A stretch of DNA of 64,000 nucleotides, from contig WHUX01000091.1 of NCBI GenBank assembly GCA_015179025.1, forward strand, positions 62,001 through 126,000, given 5' to 3'. The stretch comes from Terfezia claveryi (taxonomy: Eukaryota; Ascomycota; Pezizomycetes; Pezizales; Pezizaceae). This document shows positions 1-12,362 of the stretch, one piece after another; positions within the stretch are counted from its first letter, which is position 1, and each line of letters starts with the position of its first letter. The position numbers and the translations under genes are program-made. The notes beneath the pieces are model-generated. The model searched no databases. It was not told where the DNA came from and was given only the letters and a program-made list of their open reading frames with translations.

Positions 1-1531
1 CCATAGAACAATCCGCATCTCAACCTCTTTCACTCCCAATCGACGTCTTCACTCCCGTGGAACAATCCCCCACCCCCGCCCCACCACATCTACCCACCAG
101 CACCCCCCTTGACTCTGACATCTTCACCAAATCCGCTACCGAGCTCGCCGCCTACCTTACCTCCATTTCTAGCCTCATGTCCTCCCCCTCCCCTCCCTCG
201 ACATCCCCCACCATCACAATCCCCTTCACCACATCACCATGCACACCCACACAACCGCCACCCCCTCTTCATCCGATTACCTCACCACCTTCGCCCCAAA
301 CCTCTACATAACCCCCCTCCTCTCCTTTAGCCAGATCTTCACCTCGCAATCCCGCCTTGTGAATTCTGCGTGTCTAAGAATTTTTTTCGCTGAGCACGAG
401 TTAAGACATCATTTTGACCTCCTGTATCGGTTTTTGTTGTTGGGGGATGGCATGTTTGCGTCTAGAGTCAGCTATGCGCTGTTTAGTGATGAGGATGAAG
501 AATCTTGTCACGGCACGGAAAGAAGGGAGGGGGAGGTGAGGGCGGGTGGTCGGATGGGTTTACATGTTTCTAGCCGTGAATCCTGGCCGCCAGCAAGCTC
601 AGAATTAAGATTAGCCCTGAAGGGGCTGCTGAGCGAGGCCTATTGGGGGGACGATAGTACCGGCGGAGGAGCAGATACTGCTACAGACCCGTATGCCGGG
701 GCATCCTCGGATCTCCCAGGGGCGCTATCTTTCGCAATCAGGGAGCTGTCTGAGGAAGAATACGTCTCTGTCATGGATCCCCACAAACTCTCGGCCTTGG
801 ACTTCCTCAAGATTAACTATACCCCCCCCGGCCCCCTCGGGGAAGTGATTACCGTAACGGCTTTGTACAAGTATGATCGGGTCTTTAAGTTCCTCCTGAG
901 GCTGGTCAGGATGCGCTTCGTTGTTGACCAGCTCTGGCGTGACGCTTCCCACCCCCGGAGGCGCGAACGGAGGGGGCGGATGTCGAAGAAAGAGATGTTC
1001 GAGACGAAGTTCCGCGTCGGAGCAAGACAGTTTGTAACATCCCTTGCAGCGTATATCTGGGACGTTGCGATTGGCGCTACATGGCGCGGCTTTGGAAGCC
1101 GTCTCGGCGATATACAAGCCGCGCTCGAGGTCGAAGCCCGGGGGGGTTCGCCTGGTGGGAAAGGTGCACTAAGTCTGTGCTTGAGCCTGTCGGGCCTTGC
1201 GGCCGCGCATGCGAAGGTCCTGGATAGAATGATGTTTCTAGCGTTCTTGCGTCGGAGGCAGCAGCCGGTGATGAATGTTATCGAGGAAATTCTTGGGCTG
1301 GTACTGGAGTTTGCGAAAGGGGTTGTGGGGGAAGAGGGTATTGTGGAGGACATGTATTATAGGTTCAAGAAGAAGGTCAAGATGTTTGGGAATGTGGTGA
1401 GGGTATTGAGTGAGAGTAGGGGTTATGGGGATAGGAGGGTGGGGGGGGTTGAGGATACGAGGTTGGGGGCGGGGAGGGGGGGGAAGGTGTGGGTGCGGGG
1501 GAAGGAGCGGTGTTTGCAAATTTGTTGGTGA
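1..1531 (+). CDS. Gamma-tubulin complex component, GCP6-like (Spc97/Spc98 family), 5' part missing
   Basis: This is the C-terminal part of a Spc97/Spc98-family protein that nucleates microtubules as part of the gamma-tubulin ring complex at spindle pole bodies. The 430-codon frame ending at the TGA at 1529-1531 carries GCP C-terminal blocks: a leucine-rich stretch ending in GDGMFASRVS (around base 450), FLKINYTPPGPLGEVIT (around 800-850) and a following KYDRVFKFLLRLVRMRFVVDQLW-like helix. The flanking IRELSEEEY segment looks more like GCP6 than GCP2/GCP3, though GCP5 is not excluded. The protein begins upstream of the window. Bases 3-178 are open in another frame and look coding (LPIDVFTP, DIFTKSATELAAYL). 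A 152-nt intron at 179-330 (weak GTCCTC donor, long pyrimidine tract, TTTAG acceptor) would join the two frames, but an indel could also explain the shift. The 3' coding end is extremely G-rich. Confidence 0.8.
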
Positions 1532-1991
1532 GGTTGGAGATGAATGATTGTTGGAAGTGATTGTTGGGTTTTGGGTTTGGGATTGGATTCTGAGGTTTGG
1601 ATTTTGTATAAGCAGAGATACCATTGTTGCTGTTCTTTGAATATTAAATGTAACGTTACTTATGTGTAATTCACCTTAGAGTGGATAAACAATACAGGAG
1701 TTCACAGTTTTGGACAGGGAAATAGTGAACTTGGGGTATATTTTCTTAGTAAATCGTACTTCTACAGTATAATTGGTAATGCCAATGCATGTTTAATCTC
1801 CGCATATATTTTACACGTAAAATGGAAAAAACTTGAAAAAAGGAAAACCCTCCATATTCCCTCTATTAAAAAAAAACTGGACCCCGAATTGAAAAGAAAA
1901 AAAAAAGAAAAAAAAAAAAAAAGGGAAAAAGATACAGCATATTCTGGCATCCTCCCCCTCCTCCCTACCTGCCGGCCACTACCCCACACAT
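1532..1991. other. Convergent intergenic region
   Basis: This stretch separates the 3' ends of two convergent genes. It is AT-rich and contains the interrupted poly-A tracts at 1867-1876 and 1892-1922. No ORF here has family support. It probably holds the 3' UTRs of both genes. Confidence 0.6.
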
Positions 1992-3371
1992 CTACCTCCT
2001 CCTCAAAAACCAATGAAACGCCAACTGCTGCGTGTCCGGCCCAAATGGACTTGGCACCTCGGTCGCCCCAGGCCTCGCAACGGGGTGTCGGAGATAGACG
2101 GCGTGGCAGATTGTGAAATTAACTTCGAGGTACCGCGGAATGAAGGCGAAGGGGCTGAGGTAGTCCCGGGGTTGCCAGGGGGTGAGGTAGGGTTTGCTAG
2201 GGTCGAGGGGGTTGTGGGGGTCGGTTTTTTCAGGTTTCGGCTTGGATTCGGGAGTAGTGGTGGAAGTGGAGGTGGAGGTGGGGTCGGGGGATTGGAGGTC
2301 TGCAGGAGTGGTGGTTGTGGTTGTGGTGGTGGTGGTGTCGGGGTTAGTTGGTGATTCTGAGTCTAAGCCTGACTCAGAATCGGCTCCAGACTCGTTGGGT
2401 TTCGGCTTGGAATCGGGAGTGGAGGTGGAGGTGGGGTCGGGGGATTGGAGGTCTGCAGGGGTGGTGTTTGTGCTTGTGGTTGCGCCAGTGGTGTTTGTGG
2501 CTGTATCCACGGTTGCGTCGGGTGATTCGGGTTCCTTCGCCTCCGCCTCCGCCTCCTTCCCCTCAGTACTCTCCTCCTTCTCTGCAGCCTCCCCCTCCCC
2601 CCCACCCTCCTTCCTAGCAACATAATCCTTAACCTTCCTCTTCACCTGCAAATAATCCTTCGACTTCCCCGTCGCAAACAACACCTGCTCTGGCTCCACC
2701 GAAAACATATCTCCCGGGTTCAGCATATACCCCGGATGCTTCATCCTCTTCCCATTCACACAGACAAACCCATGCACGACAAACTGCCTTGCTTGTCTCG
2801 CACTAGACGCAAACATAGCTCTAAACACCGCCATATCTAGCCTCCTTTCCATAGGTGCCCACATCTGGTTCATATACGGCACCTTCAAGACCTGTAGCCC
2901 CCCCCCACCAAGCCCAACATCGCCAACTCTTCCCCTGCCTACACCACCTCCACCTCCCCGGCCGGGGGATAAAAGGTCTAGTCCCGAACCCCGGCCCATC
3001 GCTTGCTCGGACCCGTCGTTACCAGCTAAAACACGGACATTCATAGGCACGACAGAGTGAAGGCTGTGGCGGAAGATATTCTGCCATTGGCGTTTCGTGA
3101 GATGCTCCCCGTGGTACCGTCTAGTTTCTTGTTTTGCGGCGTATTTCTGCTGGAAGTATGTGCGTCCCTCGATGCGTAGCGGGCGCTGCCGCATCAGGTT
3201 GTAGAAGTTGTATTTGTTCCATGATTGGCGGATACGCTGTGAATGTCGAACTCAGTGGGTTAGTCTTCAACTCGTGAGTTTGGGGGGGGAATAGGGGGTT
3301 CGAATTGGGAGGTCAATTGGTGCGTGCGGTGTACATACGGCCTTTTTGAGGGAGTAGAGCTTCTCCCGCAT
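1992..3371 (-). CDS. NAM9: Mitochondrial small-subunit ribosomal protein uS4m (NAM9)
   Basis: This is the mitochondrial counterpart of bacterial S4, an early-binding protein of the small ribosomal subunit. Two exons are inferred: 3371-3339 (11 codons from ATG) and 3236-1992. The intron at 3237-3338 has a GTATGT donor and TTCACAG acceptor, phase 0. Across the junction the protein reads KKA/RIRQSWNKYNFYNL, the typical uS4m start. The S4 RNA-binding domain lies at the ERRLDMAVFRAMFASSARQA...VNGKRMKHPGYMLNPGDMF region (bases about 2860-2700). The tail (LEVNFTICHAVYLRHP) is also family-typical. Between S4 domain and tail sits a roughly 150-residue low-complexity Thr/Ser/Pro/Glu insert with an internal duplication. 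An in-frame upstream ATG at 3500 would add a basic leader that could be a mitochondrial presequence, so the start is uncertain. Confidence 0.9.
2226..2478 (-). repeat. Internal duplication in the low-complexity insert of uS4m
   Basis: Two imperfect copies of about 70 bp (near 2226-2305 and 2395-2475) share the segment GGGGATTGGAGGTCTGCAGG and the preceding GGTTTCGGCTTGGA. They encode two TPADLQSPDPTSTSTP-SKPKP blocks in the uS4m protein. A (GTG/GTT)-rich tract coding for poly-Thr lies between them, near 2305-2340. Confidence 0.75.
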
Positions 3372-3940
3372 GGTGGAGGCGTGTTTGGGGTCACTGGGGT
3401 TAAGCGGGTGCGAGGCAGAGTTTGACCTCAACGTGCGGAGTCTTGGCGCACCAGCATTGGCTAACCCCACAGTTGAGGGTAAGTCAGCGACACGCGACAC
3501 AGGATTACAGTCACCGTTGCAAGTATACGTGCAAATGTACGCAGGCAGTCAATTCAGCCACACAGAAGCCGCGGGAGACTACTTGCTATACTGAATCTCA
3601 TAGTGGAGGACATGTAAAAAGTTGCAAGAGAGTAACCGTTTTATGAACGCCGATATGAGAAAACCAAGCTTCGTCAAATCTCCTCCCCCATCGCCCCATC
3701 GTATCCATGCTTTAAATCCTCCTCTGCCCAAAAGAAAGCATAACACATTCATTCGCACAAGCACAGTCAATCAAAAGAATGATATCATCAAATAAGGATA
3801 TAGAAAGGGAAAAAACATCAAAGCAAAAACTCATCGCCCGACTTCATTAATCAAAATTATTCTGAAGAAATTACAGTAGAAAAGTAAGAAAAAAGAAAGA
3901 TTCAAACATGGGGGATACTGTGCTTGCTATACACTCACAA
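3372..3940. other. Intergenic region upstream of uS4m and downstream of the RhoGAP
   Basis: About 570 bp between two genes on the minus strand. It should hold the uS4m promoter and leader (or its longer N-terminus, up to 3500) and the RhoGAP 3' UTR, which is A-rich on the plus strand at 3780-3900. No further gene is supported. Confidence 0.5.
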
Positions 3941-6900
3941 TCATGAAAAGAAAATAGCCTCGCCATTCTCAATTAAGAACTGAATTGCATTGTTCTTCTC
4001 GTGCATGTCCAGCATTTCCCGGTCGCTGTCGATATGCCACATCAGGGTGGGTGCAAAGACGACTGCCAGGTTGCGGGTGGTCATCTGGTCCTGCATTAGC
4101 AACTTTTGTATATTCAACACAGGCTCATGGAGCATACCAAATTCTTGCTCTCCTTCTCAGCCACCTTTCGGAGATGGAAAATGACATATCCAAGAACATC
4201 CTGGTGAACCATGGAAAGTTGCGACATGATGTTTTTAATCTCTTGGATGCGCTTTTCAACATCCAGAACTTCTACAATACAATTAGCACATGTACGTTCG
4301 CAAGGGAGTGAAAAAAAAAAACATACTAGTTGTCTGCAAGAACTCATCATAGATTGCAGGAGTGATGATAGGGGTTGGCAGCCTCCTAAAGTACTGTTTC
4401 AGGACGCTCGTAACACCGCAGATATCAACTGAGTCGCCAATGTCGAGCTCCTCGCCCCGCTCAAATGCCTCTTGAATCTGTCGCATTGAGGATGCTCCCC
4501 CAGACTTCCTGTAGATACCCTCGAAATCCATACCCCGAGCCTCGACCTCCTGAATACATCTGGATACTACATAGGGAATGCTTTTTCCTTCATAGTGTGC
4601 TCTTGCCTCCAACTCTGATCCAAATAGGGCAACTGTGCCCTCCTCTTTGGAGGCCAAAAGCCCAGAGCTGTTGATTGCTGAGAAGCTTCCACTGCCGTTG
4701 GTACCGCTTGTGCCTGTGCCATTCTTTTTGTTCATCCTAAACTTTGGTGTTCCAAAAATCTTATCGAATCCTCCGTGTGGGTCCGGAACTGTTTGGGATC
4801 GTTGAGGCCCGTGTAGCGCATCCGTACTTGGGGGGAGCAAATTAGATGTTGACTCGTACTGGCTGCCTTGAAGCCCTTGCTGCTGACCATGGCCGTGCTG
4901 TTCGGTTGCGAAAACTTTGTTGAACCCCTTTCCAGCACCCTTGATGATAGCTGCTCCCCCTTTCTTCCAGGATTTCTTGATGTATCCGCCCTTGCGGCCT
5001 ACATTGACAATTGTTGGCTGAGCAATAATCACATCGTCATCCTCACCTCCATCATTCATATGATTATGTGTGCCGGCTGTCGACGCTGCGCTGGACTGTA
5101 CTCCAGCCTTTTGGGAATCCAGGAGCTCGTTTCCTTCTTTATTCATAATTCCTAATCCGTTAGGTGCAGGAAAGCTCGATTTGTTGCTCTGGAATTTTCC
5201 TTGAATCTGCCTGGTAATCTCATTGTTGAGGTCCATGAGCTGTGTATTCTTCATATTGAGCTGTTCCGTGTCCTGTATAGTCTGATCTCGGATTCGAGTA
5301 AGTCTAGAAATCTCTTCGACAAGGGTGCCTCGCTGAATTGATAGCTCCTGGACCTGTGCTTCGTAGGTATTCCGCAGATTTTCAAGCTCCTTTGCCAAAT
5401 TTCGGATTGAATCCTTTTTGAAGGTGTCAAAGTCCTTCCCATCTTTCCCTGTAAGCCAGACCTCGAGTTCCCTGATTCGAGATTCCCGCTCTGATTCCAA
5501 ACCAGCTAACTGAGTCCTTTGTTCCTCAATCTTGGTTGGATCAATAGGTGAATTGGTCTCGTTCATCTCCACTACGGGTTAGTACTCAAACTAAAACAAT
5601 AGGCCTGGATGCTTACAGCCAACTTCATTTCTAATTCCGCGATCTTCATGGTAGACTTTCTCAATTCATTCTTCAGCACTGCGTTCTCTTCCCTGTTTTC
5701 CACCGATACTGCTGAACTCATTAGTTCACCTTGCGAAATGATGATTTTGTAGTGAGATCTACCTGCTAAATCACTGAAGCTGCGCCCATGTCGCACAGCA
5801 TTTGATACTTTCCTAAGCAATGCTGGTGTCGAAACGTCTGATCCAAGAATCCTAGCAATATCCTCATCCTGGCTGAAATCACCAACCGGAGTTCTCAAAG
5901 GCAATGACAATAGCGGGATATCTGTGAGTGCATTTCCAAGGGAACTTGAGCCCAAGACGTCAGATTGGGGTAGCTTATGTCTAGGAGCCTGCAGTCTTGG
6001 AGGCTTTGGCGGTGATTGATCATATGATGGCCTCTCAGGTTTTAAGTCCAGAGGCACGCCCCTATCAGGGGATACCAGAGCCCTAGGAAGCTCCTTCCTG
6101 GGAATAGGAGGAGTGGGCGTTTCAGAGATATCTATAGTCGGGTTGCCAGAAGAAGTTGAGGCAGTGGTATTGTGGGAAAATAGATTAGAATATTTCCCAA
6201 GCAAAGATACTGAGTCGTCTTGGGAAGTTTCCACTCGCTTCTGAGAAATATGTCCAGTGTCCTGACCCGCAGTACGCATAGGAGAAAAGGACAAATCGTC
6301 AAGAATAGTAGCCGAAGCTGCCGTATCCGCCCTCTTGCGGTCTCTGGGAACTTCTCCAAGTTTAAAGCTCTCCCAAGCCTGTTTGCTGTCTGCAGTACTG
6401 CGTTCAATGGATGTACTTTTTGTTGGAGTTACATTCGTAGATATATCCGCTTGTGCAGTCCTCGAGCTTGTTCTTGACGGGTACGGGCTAGCCTCGGTAC
6501 TAGCCGTCAGGGGTTTCTTATCCAAAGACTTTCTTTCCATCTCAGAAGCAATAGGAAGTGATCCTTGACGATCCTTCTGTTGATATGCTATGTGTGGAGG
6601 CTGTGTTTGTGGGGTTTGAGCTACACTCAAAGGCTTTCTTCCCAGATATGACATGTCTGCATCCGGCTCAGAGAGAGTTTGACTGGTATTTGACATAGTT
6701 CTGGAAGTCGCAGGGCGTTCAGCCTTAGGTGTAGTGGTATCATTCCCAGTATCTGCCTTATAAGATGCACTAGGTAGAGGGGTGAGTGGTGATGGATCTA
6801 AGACAAGCGGAATGAATGAATATGGCTCAGGATCACCACTGGGAAGCTCTGCTATATCAGAAGGATGATATATTTGTGAGTGACGATTGTTATTATACGG

Positions 6901-7740
6901 TCGAGGTTGCCGTTGTTCTAAAAACGTTAAAACCTAGAGAAACATGCAGAGAGCCTGAAGCATACCTGGATATGTGGGAGACAGCTCGGCCTTGATAGTT
7001 GGCGGAGCTGGTAGGGTCGGCGGGGGCGCAGTTCGCATGGGAGGCCGAGCCGGGCGGGGGGAAAGCTCAGTCGGGGTCTCTGAGTATCCCCCGGAACCAC
7101 CAGACTTCTCATCATCATCCATGTCCTGTGGGATAGCCGGAAGGGATTTATCGAGTGCGAGCATAGGAGACGGGGCATTATTCGATGCCTGCCGCGCCGA
7201 CCGCTGTTTTTTCTTCCTACGAGCCATTAGCGATTCATGGCAGCTCATACAAAAAATCCCTTGAGACGTTCTGGCATAGCGAAGATTCTCAATCTTCCTC
7301 TTGCAGTTTCTACATCGAAAGCACCCGGCGCAGAACGCCTGATCTCCGGTAAGAATGGCAAGGTCCTCAATCTTGTTCCCGCATGCCGTGCAACTGTATG
7401 TGCATTGGTTACAGATCAAAGACCCGTCTGCAAGCAAAAGAAGGTTGGCATCTGAATCCAGCAGAGTGCCACAGGTGTTGCATCGAAAGCAGTCGATGTG
7501 CCAACGGTTATTTGCTGAAGATCGAATTAGTATAGCATGGTATCTAAGATAAGATGCTGCAGGTTCATACCGAGTTCAAAGGCCTTGCCTTCTTCCAAGA
7601 TCTGTAGACAACCTTTAGTAAACTGTGCAACATCACTGTGATGCGGGCCCAGCTGGGATACCCACCTCCCCGCATCCCTTACACGGGTATACAACATCGT
7701 CATCATCCTCCATAGGAGACCCGGGCTCAGGAGAGTCCAT
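3941..7740 (-). CDS. Rho GTPase-activating protein with two N-terminal LIM domains (Rga1/Rga2 type)
   Basis: This protein stimulates GTP hydrolysis by Rho/Cdc42-type GTPases and is expected at polarity sites. Seven exons are inferred: 7740-7666, 7601-7571, 7514-6966, 6917-5617, 5566-4327, 4271-4138 and 4090-3941, giving about 1159 aa. LIM1 starts at residue 20 (YPCKGCG) and continues with WHIDCFRCNTCG. LIM2 follows with CTACGNKIED and CFRCRNCKRKIENL. The middle is Ser/Pro-rich and disordered. A coiled coil occupies about residues 660-780. The RhoGAP domain begins near residue 965 and carries the arginine finger in GIYRKSGG (R about 1005), then LKQYFRRLPTPII and NLAVVFAPTLMW. The exon 4/5 acceptor skips a nearer CCGTAG, six bases after a perfect TACTAAC branch site, in favour of GGAG before ATG, because only that keeps frame. 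A possible extra 51-nt intron near 5710-5760 cannot be excluded. Confidence 0.9.
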
Positions 7741-10700
7741 GATTGCTATTCCTCCACACGCACAAGCTTCAGCTTATAACCCACTAGCCCCTTTATATGC
7801 AGTCTAACTCCCTTCTCTCCTGTGTGTCGGAGTTGGGAGGTACTGAGGAGTTGTCAAGGTAGCTGTAGGGTTGCTTCGTTATAGTAGGGCAAGACCAAAA
7901 AAACAGGAGCAAGTTGGCACTAAAAGTCTATTAATTGGAAGTAAACTGGAGATGAGAATCTCGCTCTTTCCCAAGGCTTCAAGTGATCAAACTATCATCC
8001 CCCGACCTCTGAGGGTGCTGCAGAAAGTCAAAATGAATGCAGAAATTCTGGTTAAAAGACCGAAGCTCGGCAGGAACCGATTTCTGATTGAGAGCAACAC
8101 GTATGTCCACAGGCTTGAAGGTACGGACGGTAATCGAGATGGAAGCTAGAGTGGGTGAGCGAGGGGTAGCAGAGAGCGATTTGCAGCAGCGACAAATGGA
8201 AATCTCCCACCGAACCACCCCTGGACGACTGGGCCGGACAAAGGTGACCGCGAGTTCCAGGACTGAGAGTGTAGGGCAGGTGTACAGAGTAAGGGCGTAG
8301 CAAAATCGAGGGGCGAGATTGTTTATTGGTAAAGCATCAGAGCCCCTGTGTATGCGCCCACTGGGGTAGCGTCGATAGCACTCTTATCCAGGCACATAAT
8401 ATTGAAGCATGCCCGCGCCCCCCCCCCCAATAATCTCGGTCCCTCCCCCCAAGTCTCGAGCCCTCTCTAGCCCCCCAATAATATAATCCCGGTTCAGCAC
8501 CTGCAGTATGGTTTCAAAAACAGATTCTCCCATCCGAAAGGTGCTTCAAAAGCAGCGTGTTGTGTAATCTGATTGCATAATTCCCGCTGAATCTCTCAGT
8601 CACCACCTCAATCTACGCTGTAGTATCAGGTATATGAAGGATATGAGAAACGAAGACATTTGAAGCAAAATTTACTGATGTCGGAACGGCAATAGCTGAT
8701 TTGCTGATACATACTAAGTAGCTACTGGTCAAATCAAAAGGAATGAATATGAATAACAGCTCCCTAGGTCTCTACGAGAGGTTGTGCAACCAGACTACTC
8801 CCCCTAGGTATATACAACATTTTACAAATCCCTCTAATACCTGCTTGCGGGCAGTATCAACTGTGACTTCAGTAATTGCCCCAGAACCACGGAAGGGGTC
8901 GTCCAACCACACTACCCCGGAACTGTAATCTGGCGGACCAAAACGGTGATTTCATGTAATCATGATATGACCCGCAGCCCAACGTCTACGGAAAGATTAT
9001 ATTGAATTTCCCCTCCCCAACCCAATCCCTTATCCCCTTACCTGTTTCGATCTCGGATATCATCCCTAAAGGCTTTAGAAAGATATAAGATCACCTATAA
9101 TCTGTGCCAACCAGACACTAGACTACCATGATCTTCTAGATTATACATACTCTAGGCGATGCATCTGAATCACTTCATTAGGGACAATATCAAGAGGCGG
9201 TATTGCTCAGAAAGCTCCATGAGTTGCAATTGGGGGTACCGCCTTCCATCTCCTGGCTTCAAAATAGTGGGCTATCTAAGGAACCCCCAATCGAGGGGTT
9301 CAGCTCTCGATGTCAGGTATCGTTCTTCAATCCCGTTTCACGCTTTGGATTTGTAATGTTTCCGCCATTACATGACTCTATTCTGTAGTGTAGAGAAATC
9401 AGTAGATGCACTCATCCTCAGAAAGGTATTCATGTCCAGTGGAGTACATATTGAGATTGATATAAAACAATGTGCAATTCTAGTGTTCTTTTTTGAATTC
9501 TGTTGGTAAGTTAGGCGTAAGCCGACTTGATGAAATAATTGAAATTTGGTGAGCTTACCTGCAGAGTAAGTCCCGGGGAAGTAGCTAGGCTGTGTAGAGT
9601 CATATCGTTTGACCTGTACTGAGAGGCATATCAGTGGACGGCCCTGGTATTATATGGTGTACCTTCAAGCTGACTGTTTCAGTGAGGTAATCCTTGGACG
9701 TGTACAAAGATAAAGTTTGTACATGAAGTTAATATTTCGTCAGTATGATGGCTTAGCATGAGCTCCAAGTATATCTCCGGATATAATCGGATGAAAGCGA
9801 GACTCACAGTGCACGCGTGTCAATTCTGCATATCACACCTGCTCATCATCACTTTGCATGGCATAACCTTTCACTTCTCCTCTCCGTTTCTCGAAAACCC
9901 ATGACAACCTGTAGCTGAAATTGAAACGGCCTGTGCTACAAGTACCCGACATCCAACGGTTTAACCCGAACAACCTCAAACAGACTCCATGAAACGTTCG
10001 GACGGGTACTGGCTTGCCTTGCCATATGCTCTCATCGGGGCGTTCAGCAGTCCTTCATAAGATACCCTGAGACAAAAAACCGTTTCGATTTCCCGTTCCC
10101 GGTTATGGGATTGTGATTGGGCTATTCGTTAAGCCGAAGCCACGACCCCCGATATCAGATAGGGAGCCATGAGAAAAAGTTCACACTACCGAGCCATGTC
10201 AAAATTCGCGCTGTTTTCAGTGGCACAAGCGTTTGAGAGCTAGGGCCAATAAGCAAGGTACCTGCTTAAGCGACAATGCTCGCGGCCCTGCACATAATCC
10301 AGCCATACGATTCTGCGTATCAGGTACCGAAACGGCGAACGAAATATAAAAAAATCCAATCAACACAAGATCACCAATCATATACCTAGAGGGAGCCATG
10401 ATTTAACGACCCTGCATAGGGAAGCAGCTGATCATACATCTTGCACCAGTTTCGAGCACGGTTTTTTAGCACATACGGTGACCTCAAGGAATACTCCGAA
10501 GATGTAATTGGGAACAGGGAATGTAGTACCCAAGATTCCCCCTCTATCAAGAAAAAAACCTCAAGCAATTCAGGCATGACTCTCCCTAATTCTTCTTTTT
10601 ACATGGAGTCATAGATACAGGATCGTATGCTCCTGCAAATTCGACTCCATTTAAACGTTTCAACCCCCATCCTTCGAATTTCGTTTCGATCTTTTTGCCA

Positions 10701-12362
10701 CGGCGATCCTGGCACATTGGTTACCTTGCATCTGGGCATTAGGCATCTCATCCTGGTCAACGATCCCGTCCTGAAAACAGGTACCAGTGTTTCAGACTTG
10801 ATTACTTGGCCTCCGCAGGACAAGTGCGTTTCTCCACATACATATCGGACTTGCCATCCCGTGTTTTTGGGATTCCTCAGAGGGATATAGAAGACCATAC
10901 GGTACGTGAATTCGAACTGTAATTCCATCGGATTGTTCAATCCCTCGAACATATCGGAAGAGGTCGGTCGGGCTAATTTCGTTTGTCCCCGGAAATACAT
11001 ACTTGAACAGTTAAAGGTTCAAACTGACATCCGTAGTACGTATGTACATATGCGAGACGCAAAGCAATATGCATGCGTAAAGTTACTTACATGTAGCTAA
11101 CCATGGAAAAGTTAAAAAAAGACATGGGAATTACAAAACACCTGGATAGATGGCCGCATGCATTGTGGGGCGGGTATGTGAACATGCGTCGATAATGCTT
11201 TGCTGCTCTAGTTTGGTGAAGTGTGAAGTAAGGTAACAGACATGGAAAGCATAAGCCGCGACGCACAATCACAAGTATAAGCGGGGCAGTCGATAAACAT
11301 GCAACGTGAAGATTATTAACCACATATATTTGTATTTACAAGAAACCATAAGATCTTCTCCACTCCCTACATAGACAACTATTGTGGTGTTCCTTCTATC
11401 CGGCTGCTCACTTGTTCTTACTTGCTCTTGGCTCACGCCGCACATGCCATGCTAAAAATAAAGAAAAAAAAAAAACCGATCGACTCAACCATCCCCTCCG
11501 CGTCAACCATTTCATCCTCCATGGCCAACAAGCCCCCAATTCATGAAATCCCATAGGGCAAAGCAATGATAGAATATGCTCTAACAAGAAGAAAGCCCAC
11601 TCACCTCATAGACGGCAGCGCGTGCAAACACAATACGCAGAGAAAAACGAGGAAAACGAGCGGAAAAAAAGCGGGTATTGACAAACGACTACGGCGAGAC
11701 TGAGAAAAACCACGACACGTTGCGTATCCAATCCGAACCCACCATCCCACCCACCCTAACTGACTGCCTGCCTGCCAGATTCCCAAAAAAGCCCATGTAT
11801 CGCTTTTCTCAAATTGAATAATGACAATGCAAACTTTCCTCACCCCAAACCATCCTGGGGCCAACGCGACAAACACCTACAGACTTTTCCTAACCAGTTT
11901 TCCCAAGCCCAAATAGCAAAAGAAAGAGAGAAACCCAAACATCTTTTTCACCCTAAGAGCTCAAGCAAAAGCCCAAGCCCATCATGCTTCAGTTAAATAA
12001 AATTTACTGCTCGTTGAACACAAGCCATGGGGATGATACTAGATGATTGATAATTGAAACCACTAGAAAAAAACGCCAATCAATAAAGATGCCCATCTGA
12101 GTCGTCATGCCATGTATGCAGAGAGTAGGAATAGAGGGGAAAAAACTAGACAGTTAGGCAAAGCAAAATATGGTACATATAAGGAAATAAAAGTAAGAAA
12201 AGACTGGTATCTGTTTTGTGAAGAAAAGCAAAATAACGAAAGGAATTTCATCTGACAGCTTCATTGGACGCAATAATTGGGAAAAGAGTAGGTGTCAAGA
12301 GTTAAGAGTCGGCATCAGGTACCTCGGCCGTCCTATGTTCGGGATAGAACTCATTCCTCAAC
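7741..12362. other. Gene-poor region of about 4.6 kb
   Basis: No ORF here shows a recognisable family. The first several hundred bases are probably the RhoGAP promoter and leader. There is a C-rich patch at 8410-8475 and AT-rich sequence through much of the rest. Three consecutive minus-strand ORFs at 10217-11000 (60, 63 and 133 codons) are the only stretch with some density, and I could not match them to anything. The last part, near 11400-12360, is A-rich and may include the KH-gene 3' UTR. No tRNA-like structure was recognised. Confidence 0.45.

Noticed and set aside
2194..2625. Plus-strand Val/Gly/Ser-rich ORF of 143 codons
   Set aside because: It is the complement of the Thr/Ser/Pro-rich insert of uS4m.
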